From positions 9,377,519-9,441,518 of the forward strand of contig NZ_CM002285.1 in the NCBI RefSeq assembly GCF_000497445.1: DNA of 64,000 nucleotides. Direction: 5' to 3'. This document shows positions 26,960 through 35,970 of this stretch, piece after piece; the stretch's first letter is position 1, and every line of letters starts with the position of its first letter. Under the pieces are notes generated by a model that saw nothing but the letters and a program-made list of their open reading frames with translations, had not been told where the DNA came from and searched no databases. Made by a program: the position numbers and the translations under genes. Source of the DNA: Streptomyces roseochromogenus subsp. oscitans DS 12.976. GTDB taxonomy: Bacteria > Actinomycetota > Actinomycetes > Streptomycetales > Streptomycetaceae.

Positions 26960-27802
26960 GAGGTCCGCAATGCCGTCGCGATGGTCCGGAGCCATCTCGT
27001 TCGGATGGTCACCGTGCCTGCGACCGTGGTCTCCGCTACCCAAGATCGTCAAGACCGCCCACCCGCTGGGCTGCTACAACCCGCGTATCCCCGACCGAAT
27101 CGTCTTCGAGCGTGTCATGGCTGCCCTGGTGCACGGTTCCGGCTACGAGCGGATCGCTGGTCCCGACTGCTCCGACCGCACCATCCGACGTCGCGTCAAG
27201 TACTGGGCGGAGCTTGGGCTGCCCCCGCAGCTGTATGCGCTGGCGTTGCGGGTGTACGACCGCGTGATCGGCCTGGAACTCGGCGAGTTGTCCGTGGACG
27301 GCTGCATTACCAAGGCCCCTGCGGCGGCGAGGCAGCTGGCCGGTCCCCGGTGGACCGGGGCAAGCAAGGGCTGAAGCGCTCGGTGGCCACCGAGGCGTGC
27401 GGCGTCCCGCTCGGCATGGTGGCGGCCGGAGCCGACCGCCACGACTCCCCGCTGCTCGTGCCCACACTGGAAGCCGCCAAGGAGCAGGTCGACGTGGATC
27501 TGGACCGCGGCTATGACAGCGACAAGACCCGTGCCGCCCTGCCAGAGTTCGGCTTCACCGGCGAGATCGCCCGCAAAGGCCTGCCCGCCCCGATCCAGGC
27601 TGGCAAGTGCTGGGTGGTCGAACGCGGTCACGCCTGGATGAACGGTTTCGGCAAGCTGCGGCGGTGCATCGAGAAGCGCAGCTGCGTCGTGGACTTCTAC
27701 CTCTACCTGTCCGCCGCGACCATCACGCTGCGTATGCTCATCCGCCGCGCGACTCCGCTCTACCGCTGGGACACCCGCCCCACCACCCAGCGCCTCAAGT
27801 AA
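26960..27802 (+). pseudogene. IS5-family transposase, one frameshift
   Basis: The two halves of a DDE transposase lie in neighbouring frames. The first (to about 27350) has VFERVMAALVHGSGYERIAG, RRRVKYWAELGLPP and LELGELSVDGCITKAP (first catalytic Asp). The second continues KQGLKRSVATEACGVPLGMV, DVDLDRGYDSDKTR (second Asp) and VVERGHAWMNGFGKLRRCIE (catalytic Glu), ending LIRRATPLYRW. A single slip near 27320-27350 would join them. I see no classical A-rich slippery site, so decay is likelier than programmed frameshifting, although some IS5 subgroups do use the latter. Confidence 0.7.
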
Positions 27803-28141
27803 CGCCTACTGCCGGACTCTCTAAGCCCTTGAGCTTAACCGCGGCCACTGACACGGCAGCTGCGACGAACCCAGAGGCCCGGGCCCCGTGCTGCCGGTCA
27901 CGGCCCGCGGCAACAGGCCGCCGCGCGGCTTCCCTCGGTGTGTGCTCTGGACGGCTGCGCGATCTCGGTCGCCCGTGAGGCGGACGGAAACGGTGCTCTG
28001 CCCGATGGGCCGTCATGCGTACGGGAAACGCGCACCACAGGCCCGTGACTGGGCTCTGTGCCCAGGGGAGAGAGCTGCGCCTGCCGGTCTGTGGCTTGCC
28101 GTGCCACAGACCGGCAGGCGGCGTCAGATGAGCCGGCCGCG
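27803..28141. other. Intergenic, no gene seen
   Basis: No frame on either strand looks like a gene; scattered inverted repeats around CTGCCGGTC and GACCGGCAG (28080-28118) may form a hairpin. Confidence 0.3.
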
Positions 28142-28285
28142 ATGGCGGGTAGCGGTTTCGCGGACGAGTTGGGCGAAGCGTTCGCGGCTGCGGTTCTGCT
28201 GCTGTTCGGCCTGAAGTACCGGCTCTTCTCGGTCACCGTGGACGCACAGCGCACCGACGAACTGGAGACCGATTCACACGGCTGA
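28142..28285 (+). CDS. Possible small hypothetical protein (47 aa)
   Basis: A short frame MAGSGFADELGEAFAAAVLL followed by LFGLKYRLFSVTVDAQRTDE and an acidic end. It would have one weak hydrophobic helix. No good ribosome site and no family; it may be the tail of a lost gene. Confidence 0.25.
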   Translation: MAGSGFADELGEAFAAAVLLLFGLKYRLFSVTVDAQRTDELETDSHG

Positions 28286-28301
28286 GTGCCTCGAAGCTCT
28301 C

Positions 28302-28823
28302 TTAGGTGGGTTCGGGATCAGCAGCGAGGGGTGAGCGGCGTAGCAGGGCGTTCAGGAGCAGGTCGAGTGCTTGGGTGATGTCCTTCCGGTCGCTTTCCGT
28401 GAGGTGTGCGAGGAGGTCGGCTTCCATGGCGAGGCGCTCGGGGAAGATCTCGTCGGTGAGTCGTGCTCCTTCGTCGGTGAGGCGAATGAGGGCCGCGCGT
28501 CGGTCGGCGGGGTTGGGTTCGCGGGTGACCAGGCCGCGTTTTTCCATCTTGGCGAGGATGTTGCTCATGGCGGCGCGGGAGCAGCCGCGAAGGGCGGCGA
28601 TGTTGCGGGCGATGAGGGGATAGTCGGCGTGGCGGAGGGTGATGAGGACGTCGAGTTCGCTGCTGGTGAGTTGGGCTGCGCTGAGGTGGTAGCCGGCCTC
28701 GAGTTCGGCGAGGACGTGCAGTCGGCGTAGGCGGCCGAAGACGTCCATGGAGCGGGTGTCGAGGTCGGGGCGTGCCTGACGCCACCAGGCGCTGACGGTG
28801 TCAGCGGGGGTGGACGGGATCAC
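28302..28823 (-). CDS. MarR-family regulator
   Basis: A winged-helix repressor of 173 residues. The core is clear: YHLSAAQLTSSELDVLITLR, then RGCSRAAMSNILAKMEKRGL (recognition helix) and VTREPNPADRRAALIRLTDE (wing with the conserved DRR). It is divergent from an MFS exporter that heads a biosynthetic operon. The 141-bp gap contains two copies of a 23-bp repeat, very probably its operators. It likely derepresses export and biosynthesis when the product or a phenolic ligand binds, by analogy with MarR biology. Confidence 0.88.
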   Translation of the reverse strand: MIPSTPADTVSAWWRQARPDLDTRSMDVFGRLRRLHVLAELEAGYHLSAAQLTSSELDVLITLRHADYPLIARNIAALRGCSRAAMSNILAKMEKRGLVTREPNPADRRAALIRLTDEGARLTDEIFPERLAMEADLLAHLTESDRKDITQALDLLLNALLRRSPLAADPEPT

Positions 28824-28846
28824 TGGTGGGCCTCCAGCCTTTCCAC

Positions 28847-28901
28847 GTTGTTAATCACTGAACCATAGTATATATCTAGTTGTTAACCACTGAACCATAG
28901 T
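28847..28901. promoter_or_regulatory. Tandem 23-bp MarR operators
   Basis: Copies at 28847-28869 and 28879-28901 differ at a single base (TTAATCACTG versus TTAACCACTG) and are 32 bp apart centre to centre, about three helical turns, on the same DNA face. Each contains the partial dyad GTTAAcCACTGAAC and the whole lies between the MarR gene and the MFS gene. Binding is inferred. Confidence 0.65.
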
Positions 28902-28964
28902 GTAACTACCTTGGGTTGACACCGACCTGACGGCACTTCCCGTACATGAAAGGCGAGTTGACGC

Positions 28965-30248
28965 ATGGAAGCCCCCCTGACTGCCTCTCCTCCCTCACAT
29001 GCGGCTGCGCCGCGACGCGGGGGGCCGGTCATCCTCCTGCTGGCGCTGCTGACCGCTTTGACGCCGCTGTCGACCGACATGCTTCTGCCGGCCTTCCCGG
29101 AGATGTCGGACGGGCTGCACGCTTCGACGTCCAGCATCCAGGCCACGCTCACGTCGTATCTGGCGGGCATGCTGGTCGGCCAGTTGCTGATCGGCCCGGT
29201 CAGTGACGGCGTGGGCCGCAAGAAGCTGCTGGCGTGGGGGTCGCTGCTGTTCGCGGTGTTCTCTCTGCTGTGCGCGGTGGCGACGAACGCGGCCCTGTTG
29301 AACGCGGTCCGCGTCCTGGAGGGCCTGACCGGCGCGGCCGGAATGGTTCTTGCCCGTGCGGTGGTGGGCGATTGGTATCGGGGCCAGGAAGCCGCGAAGC
29401 GGTTCACCGCCCTGTCCATGATCTTCGCGGTGGCGCCGATCATCGCCCCGATCATCGGCGGCGGGATCCTCGCCGTCGGCTCCTGGCGCACCATGTTCAT
29501 CGTCCTGGCGATCCTCGGCCTGGTCCTGGCCGTCGCGGTCGCCACCGGTCTGCCGGAATCTCTGCCGCCCGCGCGCCGCGCCTCTGGCGGCGTGTCGCAG
29601 GCGTTCAAGGGCATGAAGGACCTGCTCGGGCAGCGGCCCTTCACGGGCTACGTGCTGACGTTCTCCTTCGCCAACATCGCCCTGTTCGCCTACATCTCCG
29701 GATCGTCGTTCGTGTTCCAGGACGTCTACGGCCTGTCGGAGACGATGTTCTCCCTCACCTTCGCACTGACCGCGATCGGTGTCCTCATCGGCGGGGCGCT
29801 GTTCGGCGCCCTGTCCGGCAAGGGGGTGGCGTTCAACAAGGTCCTCACCATGGGCATCTTCGTCGGCTTGCTCGCGACTGCCGTTCACTTGGTCATCGCG
29901 GTCACGGTCGGCAACACCCTGGTCACCTCGCTGGTGTTCATGTTCCTGTCCATGTTCGCCGTCGGTGCCACCATCCCGTCCGTGATGACGATCGGGCAGG
30001 AGATCGGCCGCCACACCGGGGGCGCCGCCTCCGCTCTCCTGGGCGCCGGTCAGTGCCTGCTCGGCGGCATCACCGCCCCGCTGGTCGGGGCACTCGGCAC
30101 GAACAGCGACAAGCCGATGGCCGTTTTGATGGTGGTCGGCTTCGCCCTCGCCACGGTGGCACTACTTGGGATCGCCCGTCCCCGGGAGGGCCACGGCGAG
30201 CCCAGCGAGCCGGCGCAGCATGCGACAGCGGGTGCAGGTGCCGAATGA
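28965..30248 (+). CDS. MFS drug exporter (Bcr/CflA type)
   Basis: A 12-helix proton-coupled efflux protein of 427 residues. Motifs: LTPLSTDMLLPAFPEM in helix 1, LLIGPVSDGVGRKKLL (motif A, loop 2-3), ARAVVGDWYRG and RFTALSMIFAVAPIIAPIIG (motif C region). These are typical of the Bcr/CflA group. It is first in an operon: its stop overlaps the start of the flavin monooxygenase (ATGA), implying translational coupling. It most likely exports the product of the adjacent cluster or confers self-resistance; the divergent MarR protein should control it. Confidence 0.88.
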   Translation: MEAPLTASPPSHAAAPRRGGPVILLLALLTALTPLSTDMLLPAFPEMSDGLHASTSSIQATLTSYLAGMLVGQLLIGPVSDGVGRKKLLAWGSLLFAVFSLLCAVATNAALLNAVRVLEGLTGAAGMVLARAVVGDWYRGQEAAKRFTALSMIFAVAPIIAPIIGGGILAVGSWRTMFIVLAILGLVLAVAVATGLPESLPPARRASGGVSQAFKGMKDLLGQRPFTGYVLTFSFANIALFAYISGSSFVFQDVYGLSETMFSLTFALTAIGVLIGGALFGALSGKGVAFNKVLTMGIFVGLLATAVHLVIAVTVGNTLVTSLVFMFLSMFAVGATIPSVMTIGQEIGRHTGGAASALLGAGQCLLGGITAPLVGALGTNSDKPMAVLMVVGFALATVALLGIARPREGHGEPSEPAQHATAGAGAE

Positions 30249-31525
30249 GAGAGAAGACATCGAAGGAGCATCTGGTGGGAGAAGGCGTGGAGTGTCAGTG
30301 CGACGAGGGCGCCCCGGAAACGTGGAAGGGGGCGCCGGACCTGGCCGCACAGGTGCTGTGCCGGGCGCGGAAGGCCGCCCCGCTTCTGCGGGAAGCAGCA
30401 GCCGAGATCGAAGACGGGCGGCGGCTTCCCGACCGGATCGTCGACCTCCTCGGCAACACGGGGGTGTGGCGGGCCTGCATGCCCAAGGCGTGGGGCGGAC
30501 CGGACCTGACATCGATGGAACAGGTCGAACTGCTGGAGATACTTGCTCAAGGTGATGCGTCGGCCGCTTGGTGCTCGATGATCGCCATGGACTCCGGCAT
30601 CTACTCCGGCTACCTCGACCCCGTCGCGGTCAAGGAGATCTACCACGACATCGATCTGATCACAGCCGGTGCCCTGTTCCCGACCGGCACCGCGGAAAAG
30701 GTCGACGGCGGCTACCGGATATCGGGCCGGTGGCGGTTCGCCTCCTGCATCAGCCACGCCGACGTGCTCATGGCCTCCTGCATCGTCCACGACAACGGCG
30801 TTCCGGTCGGGGATCCGGTCACCGGCGAGCCGAAGCAGTGGCGGGTGTTCGCCGCACGCCCCGACCAGTTCGAGATCCACGACACCTGGTACACCACCGG
30901 CCTGCGCGGCTCGGGAAGCCACGACTACTCGGTCAAGGACCTGTTCGTCCCCGAGTCCCACGCCTTCACCATGTCCCTGCCCCGTCAGGACCGGATCCTT
31001 TTGCGGACGCCGGATGCGATCCAGCGCAAGATGCCCGGCATCCCCCTGGGCCTGGCGCGCGCGGCGATCGACTATGCCGTCGACGTCGCCGGCGGGCGCC
31101 GCGACCGGGAGACCGGCACACCGTGGACGTCCGACATGCGCGTGCATGAGGTAATCGGCCGCTGCGAGATGGAACTTCACGCCGCACGTGCCTCCGTCTA
31201 CACCTCCCTCGCAGACCAGTGGGAAGGGTTCACCACCGGCAAGGAAGACCTTCGATCGGAGCGGGTCACCACCGCTCTCGCCCGCTACCACGCCTTCCAG
31301 ACCGCCCGCACCATCGTCCAGCGCCTGTACGACCTGCTGGGCGGTACCGCTGTCTACGCTGCCGCCTCCCCGTTCGACCGGTGGCTGCGGGATGTGAACA
31401 CCATGTGCCAGCACGCCGTGGCACAGGATGCGGTTCTTCAGATGGCTGGTGTCGTCCGCCTCGGCGGCGAGCCGCCGAACCCGGTCAACCCGGCTCTTGC
31501 CGTGTCCCTGCCCGCCGCACCGTAA
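30245..31525 (+). CDS. Acyl-CoA dehydrogenase-fold flavin monooxygenase
   Basis: A 426-residue protein of the HpaB/HsaA-like group D monooxygenases, which use reduced flavin supplied by a partner reductase. Seen: ARKAAPLLREAAAEIEDGRR, the GDASAAWCSMIAMDSGIYSG segment, GRWRFASCISHADVLMAS, GLRGSGSHDYSVKDLFVPES and LARYHAFQTARTIVQRLYDL. True acyl-CoA dehydrogenases have a catalytic glutamate that I cannot locate here, favouring oxygenase chemistry on an aromatic or acyl-carrier-bound substrate. ATG 30245 overlaps the exporter stop. A flavin reductase gene lies 5.5 kb downstream in the cluster and is the obvious FMNH2 donor. Confidence 0.75.
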   Translation: MREKTSKEHLVGEGVECQCDEGAPETWKGAPDLAAQVLCRARKAAPLLREAAAEIEDGRRLPDRIVDLLGNTGVWRACMPKAWGGPDLTSMEQVELLEILAQGDASAAWCSMIAMDSGIYSGYLDPVAVKEIYHDIDLITAGALFPTGTAEKVDGGYRISGRWRFASCISHADVLMASCIVHDNGVPVGDPVTGEPKQWRVFAARPDQFEIHDTWYTTGLRGSGSHDYSVKDLFVPESHAFTMSLPRQDRILLRTPDAIQRKMPGIPLGLARAAIDYAVDVAGGRRDRETGTPWTSDMRVHEVIGRCEMELHAARASVYTSLADQWEGFTTGKEDLRSERVTTALARYHAFQTARTIVQRLYDLLGGTAVYAAASPFDRWLRDVNTMCQHAVAQDAVLQMAGVVRLGGEPPNPVNPALAVSLPAAP

Positions 31526-31537
31526 GGAACCGTATCG

Positions 31538-32353
31538 ATGCAGATAGCCGTGATCGGCCATACCGGGATGGGCGGCAAAGCCCTCACCGACCTCTTCATC
31601 ACCCGAGGACACCAGGTCACCGGAATCTCCCGCAGCGCGAAGCCGGACGCGGACCGCAAGGGCCTGACGAACGTCGCCGCGGACGTTTTCGACACCGACC
31701 GTATGACTGAGGTCCTGGGCGGTCACGATGCGGTGGTGTCGATGTATTCCGGCGGGCACGAAGTCGACCTCGAGGTCTACTACCGGCAGGCCGAAGGCAC
31801 CCGCCGGCTCATCAAAGCCTTCCGCCAAGCCCAGGGCCGCTATCTGCTGTACGTGGGCGGGGCGGCCAGCCTGTACGTCAAGCCGGACGTGCAAATGTTC
31901 GACGATGAGCGGTTCCCGTCCTGGTACTTCGGGATCATGCCTGCTGAGCACCTGCACTGGCTTGCAGAGATCACCGGGATCGGCTTCTTCCACGACGCCG
32001 CCAAGCGCAAGGAGAACGGAACCATCGCGCCGGGGCATACCGACCTGGAGCTGGAGGAGTTCGTGTCCGGGTGGGGGCGGGTTCCGCTGCTGGAGGGCTG
32101 CCGGATGGCCCTCGATCTGTTCGAGGGCCGCACCGACTTCGCCTGGTCGTTCCTGTCACCGCCCTGGCTGTACCGGCCGGGGCCGGGAACCGGCCACTAC
32201 CGCACCGGCGTCGACTACATGATCTTCGACGAGGGCATCCCGTCCGGGATCGCCCTGCCCGATCTCGCTCTCGCCGTCGCCGACGAGGTCGAACGGCAGG
32301 AGTTCAGCCACCGGCACTGGACCGTCGCCGGTCCCCTCGACGCGAAAGGCTGA
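31538..32353 (+). CDS. NmrA/NAD(P)-binding Rossmann protein
   Basis: A 271-residue atypical short-chain dehydrogenase/epimerase-like protein. The dinucleotide motif is at the extreme N-terminus (IAVIGHTGMGGKALTDLF, GxxGxxG). The strands that follow (HQVTGISRSAKPD, NVAADVFDTDRMTEVLGGHD, GRYLLYVGGAASLYVKP) fit NmrA/isoflavone-reductase-like folds. The usual YxxxK pair of classical SDRs is not evident. It lies 12 bp after the monooxygenase and 7 bp before the prephenate dehydrogenase gene, so it belongs to the same operon. It may reduce an enone or ketone intermediate; the substrate is unknown. Confidence 0.7.
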   Translation: MQIAVIGHTGMGGKALTDLFITRGHQVTGISRSAKPDADRKGLTNVAADVFDTDRMTEVLGGHDAVVSMYSGGHEVDLEVYYRQAEGTRRLIKAFRQAQGRYLLYVGGAASLYVKPDVQMFDDERFPSWYFGIMPAEHLHWLAEITGIGFFHDAAKRKENGTIAPGHTDLELEEFVSGWGRVPLLEGCRMALDLFEGRTDFAWSFLSPPWLYRPGPGTGHYRTGVDYMIFDEGIPSGIALPDLALAVADEVERQEFSHRHWTVAGPLDAKG

Positions 32354-32360
32354 GCCGGGC

Positions 32361-33527
32361 GTGAGCAGTGTCATCCCCCTGCCGGGGATCGCAGCCGGAC
32401 CCCTGCCCCACGGGGCCGGGGTCGGGCTGCGTCCTCTGCGCACAGTGACCGTCATCGGAACCGGCCTGATCGGCACCTCCATCGCCCTGGCTCTGACCGC
32501 ACACGGCGTACGCGTCCACCTGGCCGACCGCAACCCGGTCCACGCCAAGGCTGCCCAGGACATGGGAGCGGGCACCACCAAGACGCCCTCCCACCCTGTC
32601 GACCTGGCCGTCATCGCCGTACCCCCCGACCACGTCGCCGCGACCCTGTACGCGTGCCAGCAGCAGAACCTCGCGCGCGCCTACACCGACGTCGCCTCTG
32701 TCAAGACCAAGCCGGCACTGGCCACGTCGGCGCTCGGCTGCGACATGGGCACCTACCTCGGCAGTCACCCCATGGCCGGTCGCGAACGCTCCGGCCCCCA
32801 GGCGGCCAAAGCGGACCTGTTCGAGGGCCGCCCCTGGGTGATGACCCCTGACGAGGAAACCCACCCCGACACCCTCATCGCCGTCCGCGAGGTGATCGCT
32901 CTGTGCGGCGCCGTCCCGGTGGTGATGACCCCGGCCGCACACGACCGTGCCGTGGCTCTGGTCTCCCACGCCCCCCACGTCATGGCTGCGCTGATGGCTG
33001 CGCGCCTTCAGCACGCCGACACCACCGATCTGAAACTGACCGGTCAGGGCCTGCGCGACGTCACCCGTATCGCCGCCGGGCACCCGGCCTTGTGGGTGGA
33101 GATCCTTGCCGCGAACGCCGGCGCCACCGCCGACGTCCTCGAAGGCGTCGCCGCCGACCTGGAAGAAATGATCGCCGCCCTGCGGATGGCCTCGGTAGCA
33201 GGATCTGACGCCTGCGTGGGCAAGCGGGTCGTCATCGACCTGCTCAGCGCAGGACAAGCCGGCCGTGAACGGCTGCCCGGCAAACATGGAGGACCCCACA
33301 CCGTGTACGAGAGCATGATGGTGCACGTCGGCGACCAGCCCGGCGAGCTCGCCCGCCTCCTGGCCTGCGCCTCCGATGCCGGGATCAACATCGAGGACAT
33401 GGCCATCGACCACACAGCGGCACCCTCCGGGATTGTCGAGCTCATGGTCGGCCGAGGAAACGCCGCCCGGCTTTCCAAGGAGCTGGGCCGCCGCGGGTGG
33501 CGCTGCGAACAGGCCGCACCCGCATAA
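32361..33527 (+). CDS. tyrA: Prephenate dehydrogenase with ACT domain
   Basis: A 388-residue TyrA that oxidatively decarboxylates prephenate to 4-hydroxyphenylpyruvate for tyrosine supply. The NAD motif VIGTGLIGTSIALAL lies at about 30-44. The conserved TDVASVKT (about 111-118) and YLGSHPMAGRERSGPQAA (catalytic His) are intact, and AHDRAVALVSHAPHVMAALM is the usual helical-domain motif. The C-terminus is an ACT domain (VHVGDQPGELARLLACASDA), normally for feedback by tyrosine. Its presence inside the operon implies extra tyrosine or hydroxyphenylpyruvate is needed as a building block; a dedicated copy may escape normal regulation. Confidence 0.92.
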   Translation: MSSVIPLPGIAAGPLPHGAGVGLRPLRTVTVIGTGLIGTSIALALTAHGVRVHLADRNPVHAKAAQDMGAGTTKTPSHPVDLAVIAVPPDHVAATLYACQQQNLARAYTDVASVKTKPALATSALGCDMGTYLGSHPMAGRERSGPQAAKADLFEGRPWVMTPDEETHPDTLIAVREVIALCGAVPVVMTPAAHDRAVALVSHAPHVMAALMAARLQHADTTDLKLTGQGLRDVTRIAAGHPALWVEILAANAGATADVLEGVAADLEEMIAALRMASVAGSDACVGKRVVIDLLSAGQAGRERLPGKHGGPHTVYESMMVHVGDQPGELARLLACASDAGINIEDMAIDHTAAPSGIVELMVGRGNAARLSKELGRRGWRCEQAAPA

Positions 33528-33644
33528 CAGTGACGCCTGCCCGCCCGCCCAACTCGTAATCGTTGCACCGACGTTGGCGCGGGCGCGGCTCCACTATGAG
33601 ATCACTCGTTCGATCATTGAGTTGCAGTCACGGGGGACTGTCCA

Positions 33645-34529
33645 TTGCGCCGCGATCTCGATATCCGCCTGCTCAGAACTCTGGTCACCATCGTCGACAC
33701 CGGCGGCTTCCGCCGGGCCGCCGAAGCACTCAACATCTCCCAGCCCGCCATCAGCCAGCACATCCGCCGCCTGGACACCCTCGTCGGCGAACCCGTCTTC
33801 CTGGAGACTGGGCAATTCCTGCGCCCGTCCCCCATCGGGGAAGAACTCCTCCGCTACGCCCGACAGCTCGTCAAAACCAACGACGAACTCGTCCTCCACC
33901 TCAGCGCAGCCCAACGCCGCCGACGTCTCGCGCTCGGCATCTGCGACACCCTCATCGGGGTCATCCCTGGCCTGCTCGCCGGGCTGACGAACCACGTGCC
34001 GCTCACCCGGCTCGCCGTCCAGACCGGCCCCGGTGACCGACTTGCCGACGACCTCACCGAAGGAACTATCGACCTCGTTCTCAAGATGAGTCCTCCGGCC
34101 GGCACGCAGGAAAAGGTGGCAGCGACCATCAGCTGTGCCTGGTTCGGTCGTCCACAGCTCGCCGAGGCCAGCCCCGTGCCGGTCGCGGTGTGCGCGTCCA
34201 AGACCGCACCATTGCGGGAACTGACCGAACAGACCCTCCAGACCGCCCACGTGCCGTGGCGCACCGTGTACGAGGGTCTGGGGGTGGAGGATGTGGTGAC
34301 AGCCACCCGCTCCGGCCTGGGGGTTGGGCTGCTGTTCTCATCCGCTGACCGGTTGTGGGGGCTGACGCGCGTTCCGGCCGGTGCGCTGCCCGATCCGGTA
34401 CGGGACTTTCCTGTCACCCTCACCGCAGGCCCCCGCCTGTCGGCGGAACTGGCGGGGGCGGCGTTGGAAGCGGTCAGGACCGCGCTGGAAGCCTATCTGG
34501 GTGGCGATCACGGAGCGCTTTCCGCATGA
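33645..34529 (+). CDS. LysR-family regulator
   Basis: A 294-residue LTTR. The N-terminal helix-turn-helix is classic: IRLLRTLVTIVDTGGFRRAA followed by EALNISQPAISQHIRRLDTL. The effector domain has the usual start RRLALGICDTLIGVIPGL. The start is TTG 33645 with GGGGGA 7 bases upstream. The preceding gap contains a dyad around GATCACTCGTTCGATC (33600-33615) that could be the LTTR box. Its 3' end overlaps the convergent acyl-CoA ligase gene by 56 bp. It probably activates the cluster; the inducer is unknown. Confidence 0.85.
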   Translation: MRRDLDIRLLRTLVTIVDTGGFRRAAEALNISQPAISQHIRRLDTLVGEPVFLETGQFLRPSPIGEELLRYARQLVKTNDELVLHLSAAQRRRRLALGICDTLIGVIPGLLAGLTNHVPLTRLAVQTGPGDRLADDLTEGTIDLVLKMSPPAGTQEKVAATISCAWFGRPQLAEASPVPVAVCASKTAPLRELTEQTLQTAHVPWRTVYEGLGVEDVVTATRSGLGVGLLFSSADRLWGLTRVPAGALPDPVRDFPVTLTAGPRLSAELAGAALEAVRTALEAYLGGDHGALSA

Positions 34530-35970
34530 TCTTCCCCGTCGCGTTGCGGGGGAGATGGTCCACTACGCGTACGTAGCGGGGCAGCTTGTAGGGGGCGAGC
34601 TGCCCGCTCAGTTCCTGACGCAGCCCTTCCACGGTGGGAGCGGCGCCGCTTGCAGGGACGACGTAGGCCAGGCCGACCTCCCCCCACCGCTCGTCGGGGA
34701 CACCGACGACAGCGGATTCCCGGACGTCGGGCAAGGCGTCGAGGCGGGCTTCGACTTCGGCGGGGTAGATGTTCTCCCCGCCGGAGATGATGACGTCCTT
34801 GATCCGGCCGGCCACGGTTGCCCAGCCGTCCTTGTCGAAGGTGACCGCGTCGCCGGTACGCAGCCAGCGCCCCTCCATGGCTGCGGCTGTGTCGGCTGGG
34901 CGTTTCCAGTAGCCGCGAAAGACGTTCAGCCCGGACACCAGCAGCTCCGGCGCCCCGCCGGCTTCGCAGGGGCGCTGGTGGACGTCGGTGAAGAAGTGCG
35001 GTACCCCCGGCGAGACGGGCTTGGCCATTGCCGCGTCGCCGAGGACGGCGAGGGTGACACCGGGGGATGCCTCGGTCATGCCGTAGCCCTGCAACAGGGT
35101 CACCCCGCGCTGCTGCCAGGCGCGGGCGACGTCTTGAGAGGCGGGGGATCCGCCGTAGATGACGTACCGCAGCGACGACAGATCAGCAGTGGGGAAGGCG
35201 GGGTGGTCACACATCATCTTCAGGATCGTCGGCACAGCGGCGAAGGAGGTGATGTGCCGCTCGGCGATATCCGTAAGGGCCTGGGCGGCCTGGAAGCGGG
35301 GTGAGACAGCAAGGGTTCCCCCCTTGAACAGGGTCGGCAGGGTCACCTGCCCCAGGCCGGCTGCGTGGAACAGCGGGGCGACGACGAGAGCCGTGTCCGT
35401 GGAGAGCACGTCCACGTGGGCGAGCTGGTTCATCGTATTGAAGGTGAGGTTGCCGTGGGTGAGAACGGCACCCTTCGGTACCCCAGTGGTGCCGGAGGTA
35501 TAGAGGATGACCGCGTCGTCGCCGAGGCCGACATCCGTATCCACCAGTTCCGGTGAGGGCTCAGCCGTCATCGCTTCCCGCTCGTCCGGGCCGACCAGCC
35601 ACACCAGACCGTGACTGGCCTCCTGGGCAAGCTGGTGGTGCCCGCTGTCGTGGAACAGCAGCGACGGTGTGGAGTCCTGGAGCAGGACGGACAGTTCAGA
35701 GCCAGTCAGTCGGGTGTTGAGGGGGACGAAGATCGCTCCGATGCGGGCGGCGGCGAAGAACACCTCCAACGCGGCGATGTCGTTGAAGCCGAGGTAGGCC
35801 ACGCGGTGGCCACGCCGGATCCGGCGCGCGAGCAGAGCAGCAGCCAGCCGCTCGACGCGTTCGGCCAGACGGACGTAGCTGAGGGCGTGGCCGGGCTGGG
35901 TGAAGGCCACCTTGTGAGGGCGTATGCGGGCCTGCCGCCAGGGCCAGGAACCGATCCCGTAGTCAGGCAT
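34474..35970 (-). CDS. AMP-forming acyl-CoA ligase
   Basis: A 498-residue ANL-superfamily enzyme that adenylates a carboxylic acid and transfers it to CoA. Motifs: ILYTSGTTGVPKGAVLTHGN (A3, about 156-175), GYGMTEASPG (A5), RWLRTGDAVTFDKDGWATVA (A7), GRIKDVIISGGENIYPAEVE (A8) and LPRNATGKIMRK with the catalytic lysine (A10). In a cluster with an aromatic ammonia-lyase and a type III PKS-like gene, the likely substrate is a cinnamate-type acid (4-coumarate ligase role), which is inference. ATG 35970 overlaps the end of the MoaF-like gene by 8 bp, so the two are translationally coupled. Confidence 0.9.
   Translation of the reverse strand: MPDYGIGSWPWRQARIRPHKVAFTQPGHALSYVRLAERVERLAAALLARRIRRGHRVAYLGFNDIAALEVFFAAARIGAIFVPLNTRLTGSELSVLLQDSTPSLLFHDSGHHQLAQEASHGLVWLVGPDEREAMTAEPSPELVDTDVGLGDDAVILYTSGTTGVPKGAVLTHGNLTFNTMNQLAHVDVLSTDTALVVAPLFHAAGLGQVTLPTLFKGGTLAVSPRFQAAQALTDIAERHITSFAAVPTILKMMCDHPAFPTADLSSLRYVIYGGSPASQDVARAWQQRGVTLLQGYGMTEASPGVTLAVLGDAAMAKPVSPGVPHFFTDVHQRPCEAGGAPELLVSGLNVFRGYWKRPADTAAAMEGRWLRTGDAVTFDKDGWATVAGRIKDVIISGGENIYPAEVEARLDALPDVRESAVVGVPDERWGEVGLAYVVPASGAAPTVEGLRQELSGQLAPYKLPRYVRVVDHLPRNATGKIMRKALRDRHPDRLPARS

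Noticed and set aside
26960..27802. Programmed ribosomal frameshift in the IS5 transposase.
   Set aside because: No slippery heptamer or downstream pseudoknot is obvious at the shift, so I call it a pseudogene, while noting that some IS5 groups do frameshift.
29234..30240. Long plus-strand frame inside the MFS exporter gene, continuous with the monooxygenase frame.
   Set aside because: Only the part from ATG 30245 shows family sequence; the upstream part is an Arg-rich shadow of the exporter.
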